DNA of 64,000 bases from Metallyticus violacea (GCA_030762175.1 CM060843.1:112125369-112189368); one strand, 5' to 3'. Shown: positions 35,754 through 47,547, numbered from the stretch's first letter. Notes: generated by a model from the letters alone, not told the origin. Made by a program: numbers and translations.

Positions 35754-37015
35754 GAGGGTAGCTTCATAAGTTTCCGGCTTAACCTTTTCTAGGTGTGATA
35801 AGGACAAAAATTATATTTCACTTTTCACTATAGTTACCCTTTATTGCAATAAACTTCTCACATTTTTGAATTAACATTTCAATCCCTCCCCTTCCCCCCA
35901 AAAATTGAAGTCTAGTCCGCAAAATGGGCATATACAACATCCATCACTTCTTCGTCACATTTAAATTTCCTTCCTCAAATGTCCTCCTTGAGTTTTGAGA
36001 AGAGGAAATAGTCACTGGGAGCTAGATCTGGGCAGTAGGGTGGATGGTCGATCACCTTGAAGCCACATTTCTTTACAGCTTCCTTTGCAACAAGAACTCT
36101 GTGCACAGGCGTGTTGTCCTGAAGAAGGCGCACACCACCACTAGCTTTCCTCGCCGTTTATATTTGATGGAAGCACCTAGTCTGTGCATTAGGCCAGCAT
36201 AGTACTCCCCATTTACTGCGGTGTTCCGCCCCTTGAAGCCAATGAACAGTATTCCTTCACAATGTCAAAAAATTGTGGCCATGATCTTCTTGGTTGCCTG
36301 AGCGACCTTGGACTATAGAGGCGGTGTTTCGCCAGGTTTACTCCACTCCATTGATTCTCTTTTGGACAAGGGATCATAGTAAAGGACCATAGTGTCACCC
36401 CTGTAACAATGGTTTTCAGAACTTCTTTCTCGTAGCCATTGCAGAGCTGCAAAAATGCCTAACAATAGATGACTGGTTGCTGTTTTTGGACTGAGGAAAG
36501 AAATGTAGGCACTCATCTTGCACTAACCTTATTCATGTTCAATTGTTCGTGAATAATTCGAAGAACTGTTGTGTTAGAAAGGCCCAATCTTGCTGCTATT
36601 TCTGTAAATTTGAGCTGCCGGTGTTCCATAATTTCTTATTCCATAAGAGGTATGTTTTCAGGAGTGAGCACCTCCAAGGGCTGACCTGCATGCTCTTCGT
36701 CTTCAATTCTTTCTCGACCTATTGAAAAAGTTTGGCCCATTCTTTTACGGTAGAATATGAGGGGGATGCTTCCCCATGTACACCGTGAAATCGCTGTTTA
36801 ATTTCATTTGGAGTAAATCCTTCTTTTATGAAGAACTTAATAACAGCTCGAAACTCCATTTTGAACATGTCACAATCTTCTACACATAGCCTCCTTCATG
36901 CAACTATATCTGAACAACTGAAAACAGCGGAGCGGAAGCTACAACTGAAATTATTCACTTAGCAGATAAGGTATGATACCAGATAAGGGATTAGTGAAGA
37001 CGATAATCGTTATCG
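35754..37015 (-). mobile_element. DD34D mariner copy M1, one TIR missing
   Basis: The TIR GAGGGTAGCTTCATAAGTTT at 35754 matches the ends of M2 (47548 and 48629), with TA just before it. The other end stops at TTATCGG (37015), about 20 bp short of the TIR that M2 retains. It contains a near full-length but broken transposase gene, including the middle section M2 lacks. Confidence 0.9.
35818..36868 (-). pseudogene. Mariner transposase pseudogene (DD34D)
   Basis: Start at 36866-36868, aligned with M2. The first catalytic block reads GDTMVLYYDPLSKRESMEWS (about 36340-36400), with the Asp of GD present although the usual ETW is lost. The second is LLQDNTPVHRVLVAKEA and the third HPPYCPDLAPSDYFLFSKLK. 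I count 34 residues between the Asp of QDN and the Asp of PSD, the mariner DD34D signature. The C-terminus (KCEKCIAIKGNY-like) reaches a stop at 35818-35820. Several frameshifts and stops, e.g. after SKLKED, make it inactive. In its family this enzyme cuts and pastes the element at TA sites in the nucleus. Confidence 0.9.
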
Positions 37016-38257
37016 GGCTCGCTTCAGCCAGAAAGCAATCAGGAGCAAGATCGTGTGGAGGGCAGGAGTCGAAAAGATTGTTATAATGAACCGTGTGCTG
37101 TACTAGGACAGAGCAAATTGGAAAACTTCGCGAGCAGCTCGTTAAAGGTAGTAGAAGGGTGATAATTGAACTTTTGGAATTTGACCAACGTTAGTGTGGT
37201 TTCATGCTGCCATTTCTAGTAAGAGATGGAAGCTAATGTTCCTAGAATGAAAAAAGGAAGGTATTTCCGATCTTGAGCCTTAAAATGCACTTCATGAATC
37301 AGTGAACCGAAGAGCTCTGCGAGCTGCTAGAGCTTAAACGCCATTGGGGACGGACTGTTAGGGTCACCACCTGAAGCGATAGCTTATCATCTATTCCTCT
37401 GACAAGGCCACTGGGGCTATACCAGGGACCTTGCATGTGATGGCGCCTGCAGCATCCGTTTGCCGGTAGGGATGTTCGTTAAACAGCGAATGGACCACAT
37501 GCTACACGAAAACATCTAATATGAATTTTGCTAGGCACCTAAGTTGGGATATTTTCCTGGTACTGTTATCTGTACTGACCACTCTGATACAGTGGTACTG
37601 GAAGAAACATAAGCTGCGCCTCTTTTTTGTTTTAATATTGCTCAATTAGTTGTACGTGATTACATTTTCACCTCGGCGTGATATTAATTTATTTATGTAA
37701 ACTTTTAACATGTCATAACTGCCAAGTTTTTCGAATGGAAAAAACGTACCCATAAGTAATTCCGTAATCTCTGGCGTCTTTAATTTTCTGGTATTCATCT
37801 TTTCAGGACAAGAACAATTTCTGCGGAAAACTAAATCATGCAACTCGTCTTGCCCTAGAACGAAGTACCTTGTCAATTTGGGGACAAAGTTTGCATCCTT
37901 TACAAAGCGCCCGTTACTTTATATCAAAAGACGATATATTTCCAGGAGTTTCCACACTTCCGATCAAAGCGGCATTATTCTGAATTCTTCGCTTTGATTA
38001 GCGTGCGTCTATAAGTGCTTAGCTTTATGTTGGTTGTTAAATCAGTTTCTTAGAAGTTTTCCATTCATTCAGTTTACGTACATTCCTGTAATAGCCTCTG
38101 AGACACATGCACTTTACATTTAGGCCCTAAACCGACTGAACCGTACCAGGTTTTAAACGGTAAAACGCTACGTTTGATTCTGTGCGGTCAGTGATGCTTT
38201 TCCCATCGGCGTGGCTATTTTCTCTAACCTCCATTCATGTGCTGGGCCGTGGAGGAT
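37016..38257. other. No identified gene
   Basis: Moderate composition. The 37646-37876 minus-strand frame is unrecognised. Confidence 0.45.
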
Positions 38258-38305
38258 TCGTTTTATTTAAGGACGCTCTTTAACAGCTCGGGTCATCAGC
38301 GTACC
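38258..38305 (-). mobile_element. SINE-A 3' fragment
   Basis: TTTATTTAAGGACGCTCTTT and AACAGCTCGGGTCATCAGCG match the last ~45 bp of SINE-A in reverse orientation. The rest is absent. Confidence 0.75.
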
Positions 38306-38589
38306 GTGGAGGAGTTAGTAAACTTTCTTGCTTACTTATTGACCCTGCGGACTGTCGCTGCTGCATCGCAGCTGTTCCAGAGTGTGTTATGTGTTGTTCG
38401 TTTCTTAATCCGACAGTATACATAAATTGCATTATGCCTCATGTGCTTACAACAACACAGCATTTCTTTATGTATTAACTTAGTGATGAAAGAATCACAG
38501 AATCATTTTTTTAACATATAATATGTGAGTACTATACTAAACCCATTTTCCAGAGAATTAACCGACAGGAAGCGTGATCATGCATTTTT

Positions 38590-38890
38590 GTAGCAGGACC
38601 CTGCCATTGCTCACACTGCGAATAATTCCAAGAAACCGATTCATAATGTGTTTCCACAAGACAGAGTTATTAGTAGGGGTTTGTGTGGTCCTCGGTCTCT
38701 CGCTTTAACAGCCTGCGATTATCTCTGGAGCAAATTAAAGAATGTCATGTACAACACGAACCCGCAAACCATACAAGAACTCAAAGATAATATTCTGTCC
38801 GGATTTCTCAAAATGAACTATAGTGAGAGATGAATAATTTCCTAAATGGATGCCAAAAAATGCGTTAAGAATGAATGCGGGCAGCTCATT
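38590..38890 (+). pseudogene. Transposase relic of DD39D type
   Basis: One continuous frame except for a stop directly before it: QDPAIAHTANNSKKPIHN (second catalytic Asp at 38597-38599), FPQDRVISRG, GPRSLALTACDYLWSKLKN with the third catalytic Asp, then NPQTIQELKDNI and a stop at 38833. I count 39 residues between the two Asp, the spacing described for the DD39D branch of the Tc1/mariner superfamily. The motif SPD has become SLA. The N-terminal half and TIRs were not found. Confidence 0.75.
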
Positions 38891-40199
38891 TGATAATTTG
38901 GTAAGTAATGAGCCTCTTAAATCGATTTTTGTGTTTTGTTGTATGGTTGGTCGATATTATTGTTAATTACCGAAATCCGGTTGGCAGACTAACCGGCTCA
39001 CCCATAAGCAAAACACTCCGGGGGAAAACAAAACTGATTTCACGGTATTAATCATTATATTCTCTTGGATTGCAGTGAGTCTTTAATTTTCTCATCCCAT
39101 TAAGGACTAATCTGTGCCAGCATTGTAAATTATAAATATCCGGCAAGTATTTCTGTTATTCATCTCTGGAAATACTTGAGGTTCGGGCCCATATATTTAA
39201 AAGCTAAAGAAATCATCCTGTTTACACGCAAATTTGATTTTTTTTTTTTTACTAGAGGTTAATGCAAACATCGATGTGCACAAAAATTATAAACTTTGCC
39301 CTTTTATCGGCGGCGATGAAAATTAAAACGGTTAAACAAAATCCAAAATGAATATATATTGAAAATAAAGAAATGTGATTAAGTAACAAAATGTGCATAA
39401 CAATAGAGATGTCCTTGTTTTAATGAGTTATTTGTGACACGTTTAAAAAAAGGATATAAAATTGAATTAGTTACCATTCATTTATTTCCAGTATTATCGA
39501 ACATTAGGTTCAAGTTACAGCTTCAGTGTTGTTTATGTCAACAGAAGTCCTAAAATCATTGTAAAGTGGTTAGATACTTTTTAACTTTAAAGTGACATCA
39601 AATGTCACTTACTTTCTTACTCAGTCTAAGGCAAGCCATACAACATACAGGAAAAATTACAGCACATACTGCAACGCTCTAACATCCTAAACTTGGGTTT
39701 ATACCAAAACCAAATGTTTATGAATTCTAAGCATGCACATACATTAGGCTGTATCAGAAACTGTTTGTTTTAGAATACAAATTGCTAACAAAATTTAAAA
39801 GTAGTGTAATGACCTAGTTATTGTGCATATTACTTTGGAGTTTCTGAACGAAATCAACGAAGCGCAATCACATTGAAATGTCACTAATCTGAGTTCTTGT
39901 TAGTAGAGAAACAATATCGTAGTGCATTAATTTAAAAGTTTGCAAAGTACATAAAAATAAAAATGAGTTTTAGTGTTAAAGTAAACTTTGTGCGGTATCT
40001 CCAGGTGGCTCTACCACCATCATATGTTGGCCCAAGCATGCAAAAAGATTGCATAACGTTTAGCGGTAGTAAAGGAAGATAACTGGCGTTTATATTCAAG
40101 GTAACTCCTTCCTACATGGCGGTCATTTCACCTATTTTTACTAAAAGAGACCCATTATACAGGTGTATTGTTTGTTTATTACTGGCTGTATATGCATGC
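38891..40199. other. AT-rich stretch without identified gene
   Basis: Short hairpin around 39590-39608 (AAGTGACAT / ATGTCACTT). No other structure or gene noticed. Confidence 0.45.
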
Positions 40200-41558
40200 T
40201 GAGGGTGCCAAAAATGTATACACACTTTCACAGTGGATATCTATTTAATATATTTAAAAGCTGGACCGAAAAACAGCAGTAATGTGTAGTATGATGTTAT
40301 ATAAACAGATGTGACTCACATACATTATGCTAGCCTTACAACGTGACAGGTACCTCAAGAATGAACAAATGGAGCCAAGATTATTGTATGGTATTCTTTA
40401 AACTGGTGTGATTCACATTACATTATGCTAGCGTTGCTACAACAAAATGGAGCCAAGATTATTGTTTGAACAGCGGAAAGCAATTTTGAAGTGGTAATAG
40501 AAAACCGAGAATGTTGTTGAAGTTCAAAGGCAATGGATATGTGTGTGCAGAACAGAACCGCCAACTGCACGCATTCGAGACAAATTTGAGACTCATGGTA
40601 CCGAATGCGATATTCACAAGAGCAGATCTGGGAGACCTTGCATAGCAACAAGCCTCGGGTATGGTTTTGGAACGTTTTGAGCACTCACCCCAGAAATCTA
40701 CAAAACAATGTGCACGTGAGACTGGGATTAGCAGAACCAGCGTACGCCATATTATTAAAACAGCAAAGTTGAAAGTTTTCATCCCAAGACTTTTGCATGC
40801 ATTAAATGAGGATGACCCAGGTCGGAAAATGCAGCACTGAGTGGTTTCGGGACATGGTGCAAGAGGATGAGGCCTTCGTACAGAAAGTTATTTATTCCGA
40901 TGAGACACAATTTAAGTTGAACGGAACTGTTAACCGGCATAACTGTGTCTTCTCGTGTGCAAACAATCAAAGGCTGTTAAATTACCTGGAATTAATATTT
41001 CGTGTGGGTTGTCATCTACGGTCTAATTGGCCATTCTTTTTTTAAAGGAACAGTAACTGGCCCAGTGTACTTGAATATGATACGCACATCCGCCTTACCC
41101 GCCATTCATACACTCTATGGAAATGAGAAAGTTTACTTCCAGCAAGATGGTGCACCACCACATTACCACCGAAGGGTATGTGCGTACCTTGATGATAATC
41201 TTCCAAGGTACTGGATAGGACGAAGAGGTCCGATTGAGTTTTCACCGCGTTCTGCGTATCGAGCTCCGTTGAACTTCTACTTATGGGAAACTCTTAAGGA
41301 AGTTGTATACCGTAGAAAACCAGCCACACTTTGGGAAGAAATTGAAACGGCATGTGCTGCAATCGCTGAGGACACTTTGGCAAACGTTGCTTTATCAGTA
41401 GTTAGAAATGTATCGACGCTGATGGTGGGTATTTTGAGCAACTGTTGTAACTGTAAAAGTCTAAGATGATTAGTGCTCATCATTTTCTGTTTGTGTGAAT
41501 TCAGTTTTGTTATGTTAACACAGTTTTTTCTCTTTTTTTTGCTTGAAGTTGGCACCCT
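40200..41558 (+). mobile_element. DD41D-family transposon copy C, most complete
   Basis: The left TIR GAGGGTGCCAAAAATG starts at 40201. The right end GGCACCCT is at 41551-41558, but about 14 bp of the right TIR (the GTGTATACATTTT segment) is deleted. Like copy B it has a duplicated leader segment (GTGACTCACA at 40311; GTGATTCACA at 40408). It holds the only copy of this family's transposase that retains most of the catalytic region. Confidence 0.92.
40447..41450 (+). pseudogene. DD41D (rosa-like) transposase pseudogene
   Basis: ATG at 40447 starts MEPRLLFEQRKAILKW, followed at once by a stop. Later segments in shifting frames give the DNA-binding region, then VIYSDETQFKLNGTVNRHN with the first catalytic Asp (about 40895-40945), YFQQDGAPPHYH with the second (about 41138-41170), and SAYRAPLNFYLWETLK, where the third catalytic Asp is now Asn and SPD is SAY. 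I count 41 residues between the second Asp and that Asn. Copy A keeps Asp there (TPLDFYLWG). The ending ACAAIAEDTLANVALSVVR leads, after a shift, to the shared stop at 41448-41450. A deletion near 40960-41005 removes part of the core. Certainly inactive. Some related insect elements are described as maT or DD37D, so the DD41D label rests on my residue count. Confidence 0.88.
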
Positions 41559-42055
41559 ATATAAATATATTTATAATAGTTTGGATAATGCGCCAGTTCG
41601 TACATTAACTCTTTGAATAATTAATGCTTCCGCTAATGCAACTGTGTAATGCGTCTGGGAACAAACGTGCTATATGTAACTTGCAGCAGAGGACACTTCA
41701 TGTGGCCGAAATCAATTTAATGTGTGTGAAAATAAATGCATTATTTAAATAGTTACATATCACAGAAAGGAATTCGTTTTCTAAAATGGAGCAATTTTAA
41801 CCACTATTTTTTTTCCCCCTATTTTTAAAATCACTTAATTTTACGCTGAAGAGTTTTTCCATTAATCAGCGGATACCACTGCAAGAACGGCACAGTATAT
41901 GCAATTGTTTCGTCTTCCGAGATCAAGTAGTCGCGTATTTTACAGCTGCTGACATAAGAGTCATAAAATCGTAATTAAAGTAGCAATAATAATTATGTTC
42001 AATTTAATCTCACTGTTAGCATAAATTGCTTTCCTTCATATGCCCAAATTACGGC
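41559..42055. other. No recognisable feature
   Basis: AT-rich. No gene or repeat identified. Confidence 0.4.

Positions 42056-42107
<52 letters not shown>
42056..42107. repeat. (TTA)n microsatellite
   Basis: About 17 TTA units, directly abutting the reverse-transcriptase-like fragment on its downstream side. Confidence 0.95.
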
Positions 42108-42290
42108 TACTCAACCGCTTTAAAACAATATCTAACTCCTTCCATTTCTCTAAAAGCTCCATCCTGGAATTTCTCCCACACACAGTCACATCATTAGCAA
42201 TCATAAAGCTAATGACGTCATCTACCTTCTGCGCCTTCTTTATTAAACCGCGCACATGCTGCACGGTCACGCTCGTTAGCCTCTTCAAGA
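42108..42290 (-). pseudogene. Reverse-transcriptase fragment of a LINE-like element
   Basis: The 61-codon minus-strand frame reads VDDVISFMIANDVTVCGRNS, then MELLEKWKELDIVLKRLSK. This has the layout of the reverse transcriptase FADD box (here F-x-x-AND) followed by the amphipathic helix usual in Jockey/RTE/CR1-like enzymes (FADDxxVxGxxxxELQxxLxxWxxxxxxxGLKxxxxKT). The second catalytic Asp is retained and the first is altered. The frame runs directly into the microsatellite. A single motif match, so moderate confidence. Confidence 0.45.
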
Positions 42291-43036
42291 CCGCGAGGTT
42301 AAAATTTTTATCTCACAATTTTGTTTTCACAAAAATGGTCACCCCTCCTTAGCTATTTAACGGCACTTCTTTCCATAAGGCATAGTCGCTTTGCAATAAC
42401 ATATTAGCTTGCTCATTTCCCTAAAAGGCACTTTTGATAAGCCTGGAAGGGATCGTACGTGGGATATTGATAAAAATACTAGCATTTTGAAAAATATTTT
42501 GTTTAATTGGGGAGCCCCGGGCGATATGATGGGACAAGGTTGCATTATCTCCATTATTCTTGCCTATGTCTGACCGTCAAAAGTATTTTCTTATTGGCTT
42601 GGAAGTAAACACGCGGAATGGTTTTTGCTTTTAGCAATCTTTGGTCAACTTAAATCAAGACTGTCAAAGTGATACCTTAAGAGGATCTTCAAAATACCTC
42701 GAACACTGTGAAAGGCGCATGATCCATTGCCATAAATATTTACACTTAATAACTGTGTATCAGTGGCAATTCTAGATACTTAAAACTGGTGGGAACCGGC
42801 CTTGGAACAGAAAATTAATGTAGTAGAATTAAAAAGAAAAGTGACTGTGGTTATGAAAATATAGTGAATAGCATTGGCACAACCAATTAATATATAGAAT
42901 GTGTTCAGTTACACGCATAAATGATTATATGTGTATTGTTTTTAAGAATATTCAATGCGTTTATAATTATAAACTGGAAATTAGTTTCCGCAGTGCATGG
43001 GAATGCCCTAATAATAATTCCTTGTATAATTATATA
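42291..43036. other. No recognisable feature
   Basis: No coding or repeat assignment; AT-rich towards the end. Confidence 0.4.
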
Positions 43037-43274
43037 GAGGGTGCCAAAATATATACACACTTCAAACAAATAAAAAATTATGTTAACATAACAAAACTGA
43101 ATTCACACAAACAGAAGATGATGAGCACTAATCATCTTAGACTTTTACAGTTACAACAGTTACAGTTACAGAACATCATACTACACACTACTGTTGTTTT
43201 TCGGTTCAACTTAGAAATATATTAAATAAATATCTACTGTGAAAGTGTGTATACATTTTTTGGCACCCTCGGCC
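43037..43274 (-). mobile_element. MITE-like deletion derivative of the DD41D transposon (copy D)
   Basis: 238 bp flanked by TA. It begins GAGGGTGCCAAAATATATAC, the element's right end in reverse, and finishes GTGTATACATTTTTTGGCAC plus CCTCGG, the left end in reverse. Inside, the 3' untranslated region and last codons (CTTAGACTTTTACAGTTACA) join directly to the leader (CAGAACATCATACTACACAC). About 1.1 kb of coding sequence is removed at a junction with repeated GTTACA/TGTAAC. A non-autonomous element with both TIRs intact. Confidence 0.92.
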
Positions 43275-44181
43275 TATATAATAGGGTTAGCTTTGAGCAA
43301 TGCTATTGGGCACATAGTAACTAACATTTGATTTTTTTTATACGTCAAAGTACTGAATAGAAGAAAAAGAATGCGTCAAGCTTCAAACAAAAATATGACC
43401 TTTAATGCCGAAATACCCATGTTCTTTGTACTTACAAGGCATAAAATGTAAATTTAAAAATGTTTAACTCACCATTATGTTACTTTTAAACATTTCATTT
43501 AATTGATTGTAATTTTTAATCGCAGCATACTAAATGTTAAATTAACATGCACATAATAATGAAAAATAAGAACCATGTAAAATTAATTATTATTAATTAA
43601 TTACTATTATTTCATAAAAATCGAGCCCCCCCCCCCCCCCGGTCTCAGACTAGAACGTTCTCTGCTATTTACACGGGTATTTCCGCTTAGGTAATTTGCT
43701 AATCTTATCATAGCATTCATTTATAGATGTATATTATGAGTAATCGCCGACCAAAAGGGAAACGCTTGGAAACAATGAGACGTTAGATAATTAGACAGTG
43801 TGATAACTGAGCGTTGGTAACATCGCAACACATTTTAACGACACTAACTGTCAATCCTCTCATTACCTAAGTGCGCTATACCTCTAAAGAGCGAGTGCGA
43901 CACTGTAAAGACACAGTACGTAACATTTACTGTAAATCTATTTCTCAATTTCTTGGATTTAGAGACAAGTAGTTTAGCTGATAAAAAGTATTACATTTTA
44001 AAAGTAGACGTGCTTGAATTCGAAGTTTCGTCAATTACGTACACCTCTATTAACTAGCCGATTGATGTATATTAAGGCGCACGGAAGGTAGTATATGACA
44101 TGACAATACAATTGGTAAAGGATAATACAGCATTCAGCAGAGAAGTGGAAGAATTCTCATAAATTATTAAGCCAATGTCCT
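43275..44181. other. No identified gene; poly-C tract
   Basis: A run of 15 C at 43626-43640 is the only notable feature in this AT-rich stretch. Confidence 0.5.
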
Positions 44182-44482
44182 CTTCTCATTAGGCGCTACA
44201 GCCCGGCATGACCTGCCGTGGCGACCTCTGTGACCTCTGCATCCTTTATCTCCGTGTTACGACTTCATTGACAGAGGGCAGTATTGCAGGGGAATGTGAT
44301 CAGCATATCTGCTCTCCGCCGGTCTTCTATCATGCCACCAGCTTCCCAATTATCCTCACCAGACTGGTTGGACCCCGTTCCAGACCTCCCTAACTTAGAA
44401 AAATTTATAAGTAGGTACTGGGAATCGAACCCGGGCCTCCCGGCCAGCAATCAGCAACGCTAACGACTAGACCAAGGAGGTG
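44182..44482 (-). mobile_element. SINE-C, full length with 13-bp target-site duplication
   Basis: AAGCCAATGTCCT at 44169-44181 and 44483-44495 flanks a 301-bp insert. Read on the minus strand it starts with a tRNA-like head: CACCTCCTTGGTCTAGTCG (A-box TGGTCTAGTCG) and B-box GGGTTCGATTCCC, within about 75 nt. The body is GC-richer than the surroundings and unrelated to SINE-A or SINE-B. The head resembles tRNA-Glu-type A-boxes. The perfect duplication suggests a fairly recent insertion. The opposing open frames (44208-44450) are incidental. Confidence 0.88.
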
Positions 44483-46599
44483 AAGCCAATGTCCTACAGC
44501 TACAAAAGAAAAATAACTAATGCTTGGATAAACAGGCATGTGCATGTATTTCTGAACAGTAAAAATTACTGGATACCTAATTTAGTATTATTTATTTACT
44601 TATATATTCTGATAATTATTTAAATGTCTAGAATGCTTAAAATTTAAAAGCTCTTGGAACAATTATCTGAAAGGTATAAAGAATGCTCTCATACACTTTA
44701 ATATGCAGCATCGATGTGGATGTTGCAATGCTAGGTGTACATAGTCAAATGTAAAACATGGGGAGGTGCAGTCAATTGCACTACACGTCACACAGTCACT
44801 CAGTGTAAAAGTAATAAGCCGTTCTGATAACTATAGTAGGTAAATTTTTTAAACGACTACTGACTTTAAACTTCTTAATGCAATGCTTTGAAATAATGCT
44901 CTGTATTTGACAGAATAAATTATTTTATTAAGGTATGTTAGTCATTCCTTCTGAGCATCCAATAACACACTTGTAGCTTTGGAATTACCTGCAATACTAC
45001 AACGAAGCCTTAGAGAATATTTGTTCCTATTCTTGAGATGAATATTTTTGACATGCTTTGTACTCGCATGAATTTTCCACACGCCTGAGAAGTCCCAAAG
45101 AAAGCACCTTGTTATCATCCCGATTTCTAAACGATGTTGAATATAATTAAATAATTAATTGCGTTATATATAAAAAGAAAGTACTCCAACTGATGAGTTT
45201 AAGCGTACGGGTGCAGTCCATATCCGATGCCCTTCGGCATTTTGTCTAGTCAGGCACTTTGTAATATTCTATTTATAATGGAAATTATGGAAAATGTTGC
45301 ACTAACATGGCAATCATTAATTTGTTCTAAGCCGACACAAGTAACTCCGTGCATGTATAAGTATAGTGAAACGGTACTTTTCTCGGCCGTTAAAGGGTGC
45401 TTTTTAAGAATGGGTTTTATTCTTTCTTAACTTTATCTTTCGCATTAAATTTAATTCTGAAGTAAATATTTCGTTTGAAAAACGCAGTTCCCTTTTATTC
45501 TTTTTAAAGCCTACCGTAGCACATCATAACATTTCTAATTATATGCAGGACATCTCTAAAAACATTCTTGGCTCATTGGGTATGGACATTTAGCTACACT
45601 GAGCTCAGTTGCATATGCTGTGCCGTTCTTGCACTTGTATCCGCTGTGCCTGTTTCCGGTCTTCTCCGTTCTTTTCCACATCAGAAAGAGTTGTTCACTG
45701 GCCTTTTGTTTCATAGTTTGGAGTAAGAAAGAAATTTCTAGAATAGGTGATGTAATATTTCTAGCTTGCTTGCTCATCTCTTAGTTGCTAACAGTGAGAC
45801 CGCTTCGAAAGTGGGGGTGAATGGACGTGTTTTGACTCTTGTTCTAAATTGAAAGGTCTATAGCGTTGTCTCCTAGCCCGATCCAGTGACCTAGAAATTA
45901 TAAGGTTTCTTATTATTCAATCATTACGTTTTACAGCCTTTTTAACATTGATTTTAAGTTCCTTTGTATTTTGCATATGTAAGAAAGCATATGGTCTAGT
46001 CATATTCTTGAAATGATTATACTGTACACTTTGATGTTAGTACTAAATGTTGTTTACTTTTTATTGTGAGATTTAATACATCATTTCTACCCATTAATTG
46101 TTTTAAAGTTTTAAAAGTAAATATAGCACATTTATGTTGCACTTATTTAAGTTACTTTCATATTGTCGTTTTGCAGAGTGTCATTCTTCAAGGTGAATGT
46201 AATTTTAAACGTGCTTTGTATATCTGACTGTTCAATAAATCAGAGCAGATTTTCAATTTATTATTCTTCCTTAGGGAAAAATTATCTTTTTACGGCCATT
46301 TCTTTTTCCCCCCTCCTTCCAGCACACTTTCTAGTTAAATTTTGTCTGGGCATGAGCAGGAGGGTGTCGAGTTAAAGTAATAAAACTTTAATAGCAGAAA
46401 AGAGTGAAAAATTACAAAAGTTACATTCATAAAGTTAACTTCATTTCTTATTGGTTTAAGCATCCTGAATGTCTCAAATGCGTTGAATCGTTTTTATGGT
46501 AGAGCTACTAATTAAGCCGATAATTCATGAAACATTAGGTTAACTTGGTCTTGGCCGTCATTTTCGGTGCCATAACATAAAACCGAACTGGAAATATAG
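44483..46599. other. No identified gene
   Basis: AT-rich. Frames at 45227-45430 (+) and 45556-45777 (-) are unrecognised. No repeats noticed. Confidence 0.45.
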
Positions 46600-47460
46600 T
46601 GCAACATGGTAAGCGGCATGTTACTGACTGTTAACACGTATATGTTGGTGTCTGCCAGGAAAAGTCAAATCAGTTCAATTATTCGTTTCTTTAGAAGGTA
46701 TTCAACTTTGAATAATAAACTAGCCTGTGCTGTTAAGAGATTATTACAAGAGAAATTTCGAGCTGTTCGAGTTGCAGCTCTTACTTTGATTAATTACTTG
46801 TATAATAAATTTCGTGAAACGAGAGTTGTTAAGATAAAAAGTTAAGAAAACGATGTGTACTGCTCATAGAATACCAATGAATTCCTCCTTCACCGTCTTC
46901 CCCAGCAAACGAGAATTCTTTGTCTAGCAAGTGTGGCTATAAAACTTCTTAAGCTAAAACCTCATAAAATTATTATACCTTGTGCAAAAGCTCAAACCGG
47001 GAGAAGATTAATTCATCCAACCAATCTGTTATCCACCAAACATGGATTGCTAATGCCCCAACATTGCTGATATTTCAGTATAAAATGCTTTATCATAAAC
47101 CACTTCATGAACTGTTGTGTGCTGTCGCAGTCATAGTTATATGCAAATCATTTTGCAACCCCTGTGAGAGAATGTAGTTTTGCATTTTTCTAGCGGCAGT
47201 CTACGACGACACCTACAACCAAAGTCCTCTGTAAGCATTTACGAAGAATTCGACCATAAAGTAATCAGTAACAGAATATAACCCCCTCAATACTTGATCT
47301 AATAGCCTATGATTATTATCTCTTTGAAAATGTGAAAGCTAAATATGTACAAAACAAATCTATACGTCTTAAACGAAGGAGTAATTTTCTTCTTAAGAAT
47401 TACATTCTTCAAGAGATTCATTTCTCATAGAGAACTATCAAAGGGTAAGTAATTAGTAAA
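46600..47460 (+). pseudogene. Transposase relic, probably DD39D type
   Basis: Near the start, a frame reading ARKSQISSIIRFFRRY, then a stretch ending LYNKFRETRVVK, has the layout of the N-terminal HTH (RRF...VNKFRETGSV). Near the end, in shifted frames, FDHKVISNRI is followed by PSILDLIAYDYYLFENVKAK (about 47284-47345), matching PPRSPDLTPCDYFLWGxxK with the third catalytic Asp kept. The HTH-to-catalytic distance fits one ~860-bp element. The middle, with the first two catalytic residues, is not recognisable. The VIS-R-PPRSPDL-CDY pattern is shared with the relic at 38590. Confidence 0.55.
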
Positions 47461-47547
47461 TTTCTAAGTAGATACCCTGACATTGGGCAATTTTGACATC
47501 TTGTATCTGACATGAACAAAAAAAATACATTATAAATGCGCATATAC

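Noticed and set aside
42026..42115. Poly-Tyr stretch in a plus-strand frame
   Set aside because: It is translation of the TTA microsatellite, not protein.
45190..45240. CTGATGAG followed by stem-like sequence, considered as a hammerhead ribozyme
   Set aside because: The required GAAA core and a self-cleavage-site stem arrangement were not found at suitable spacing.
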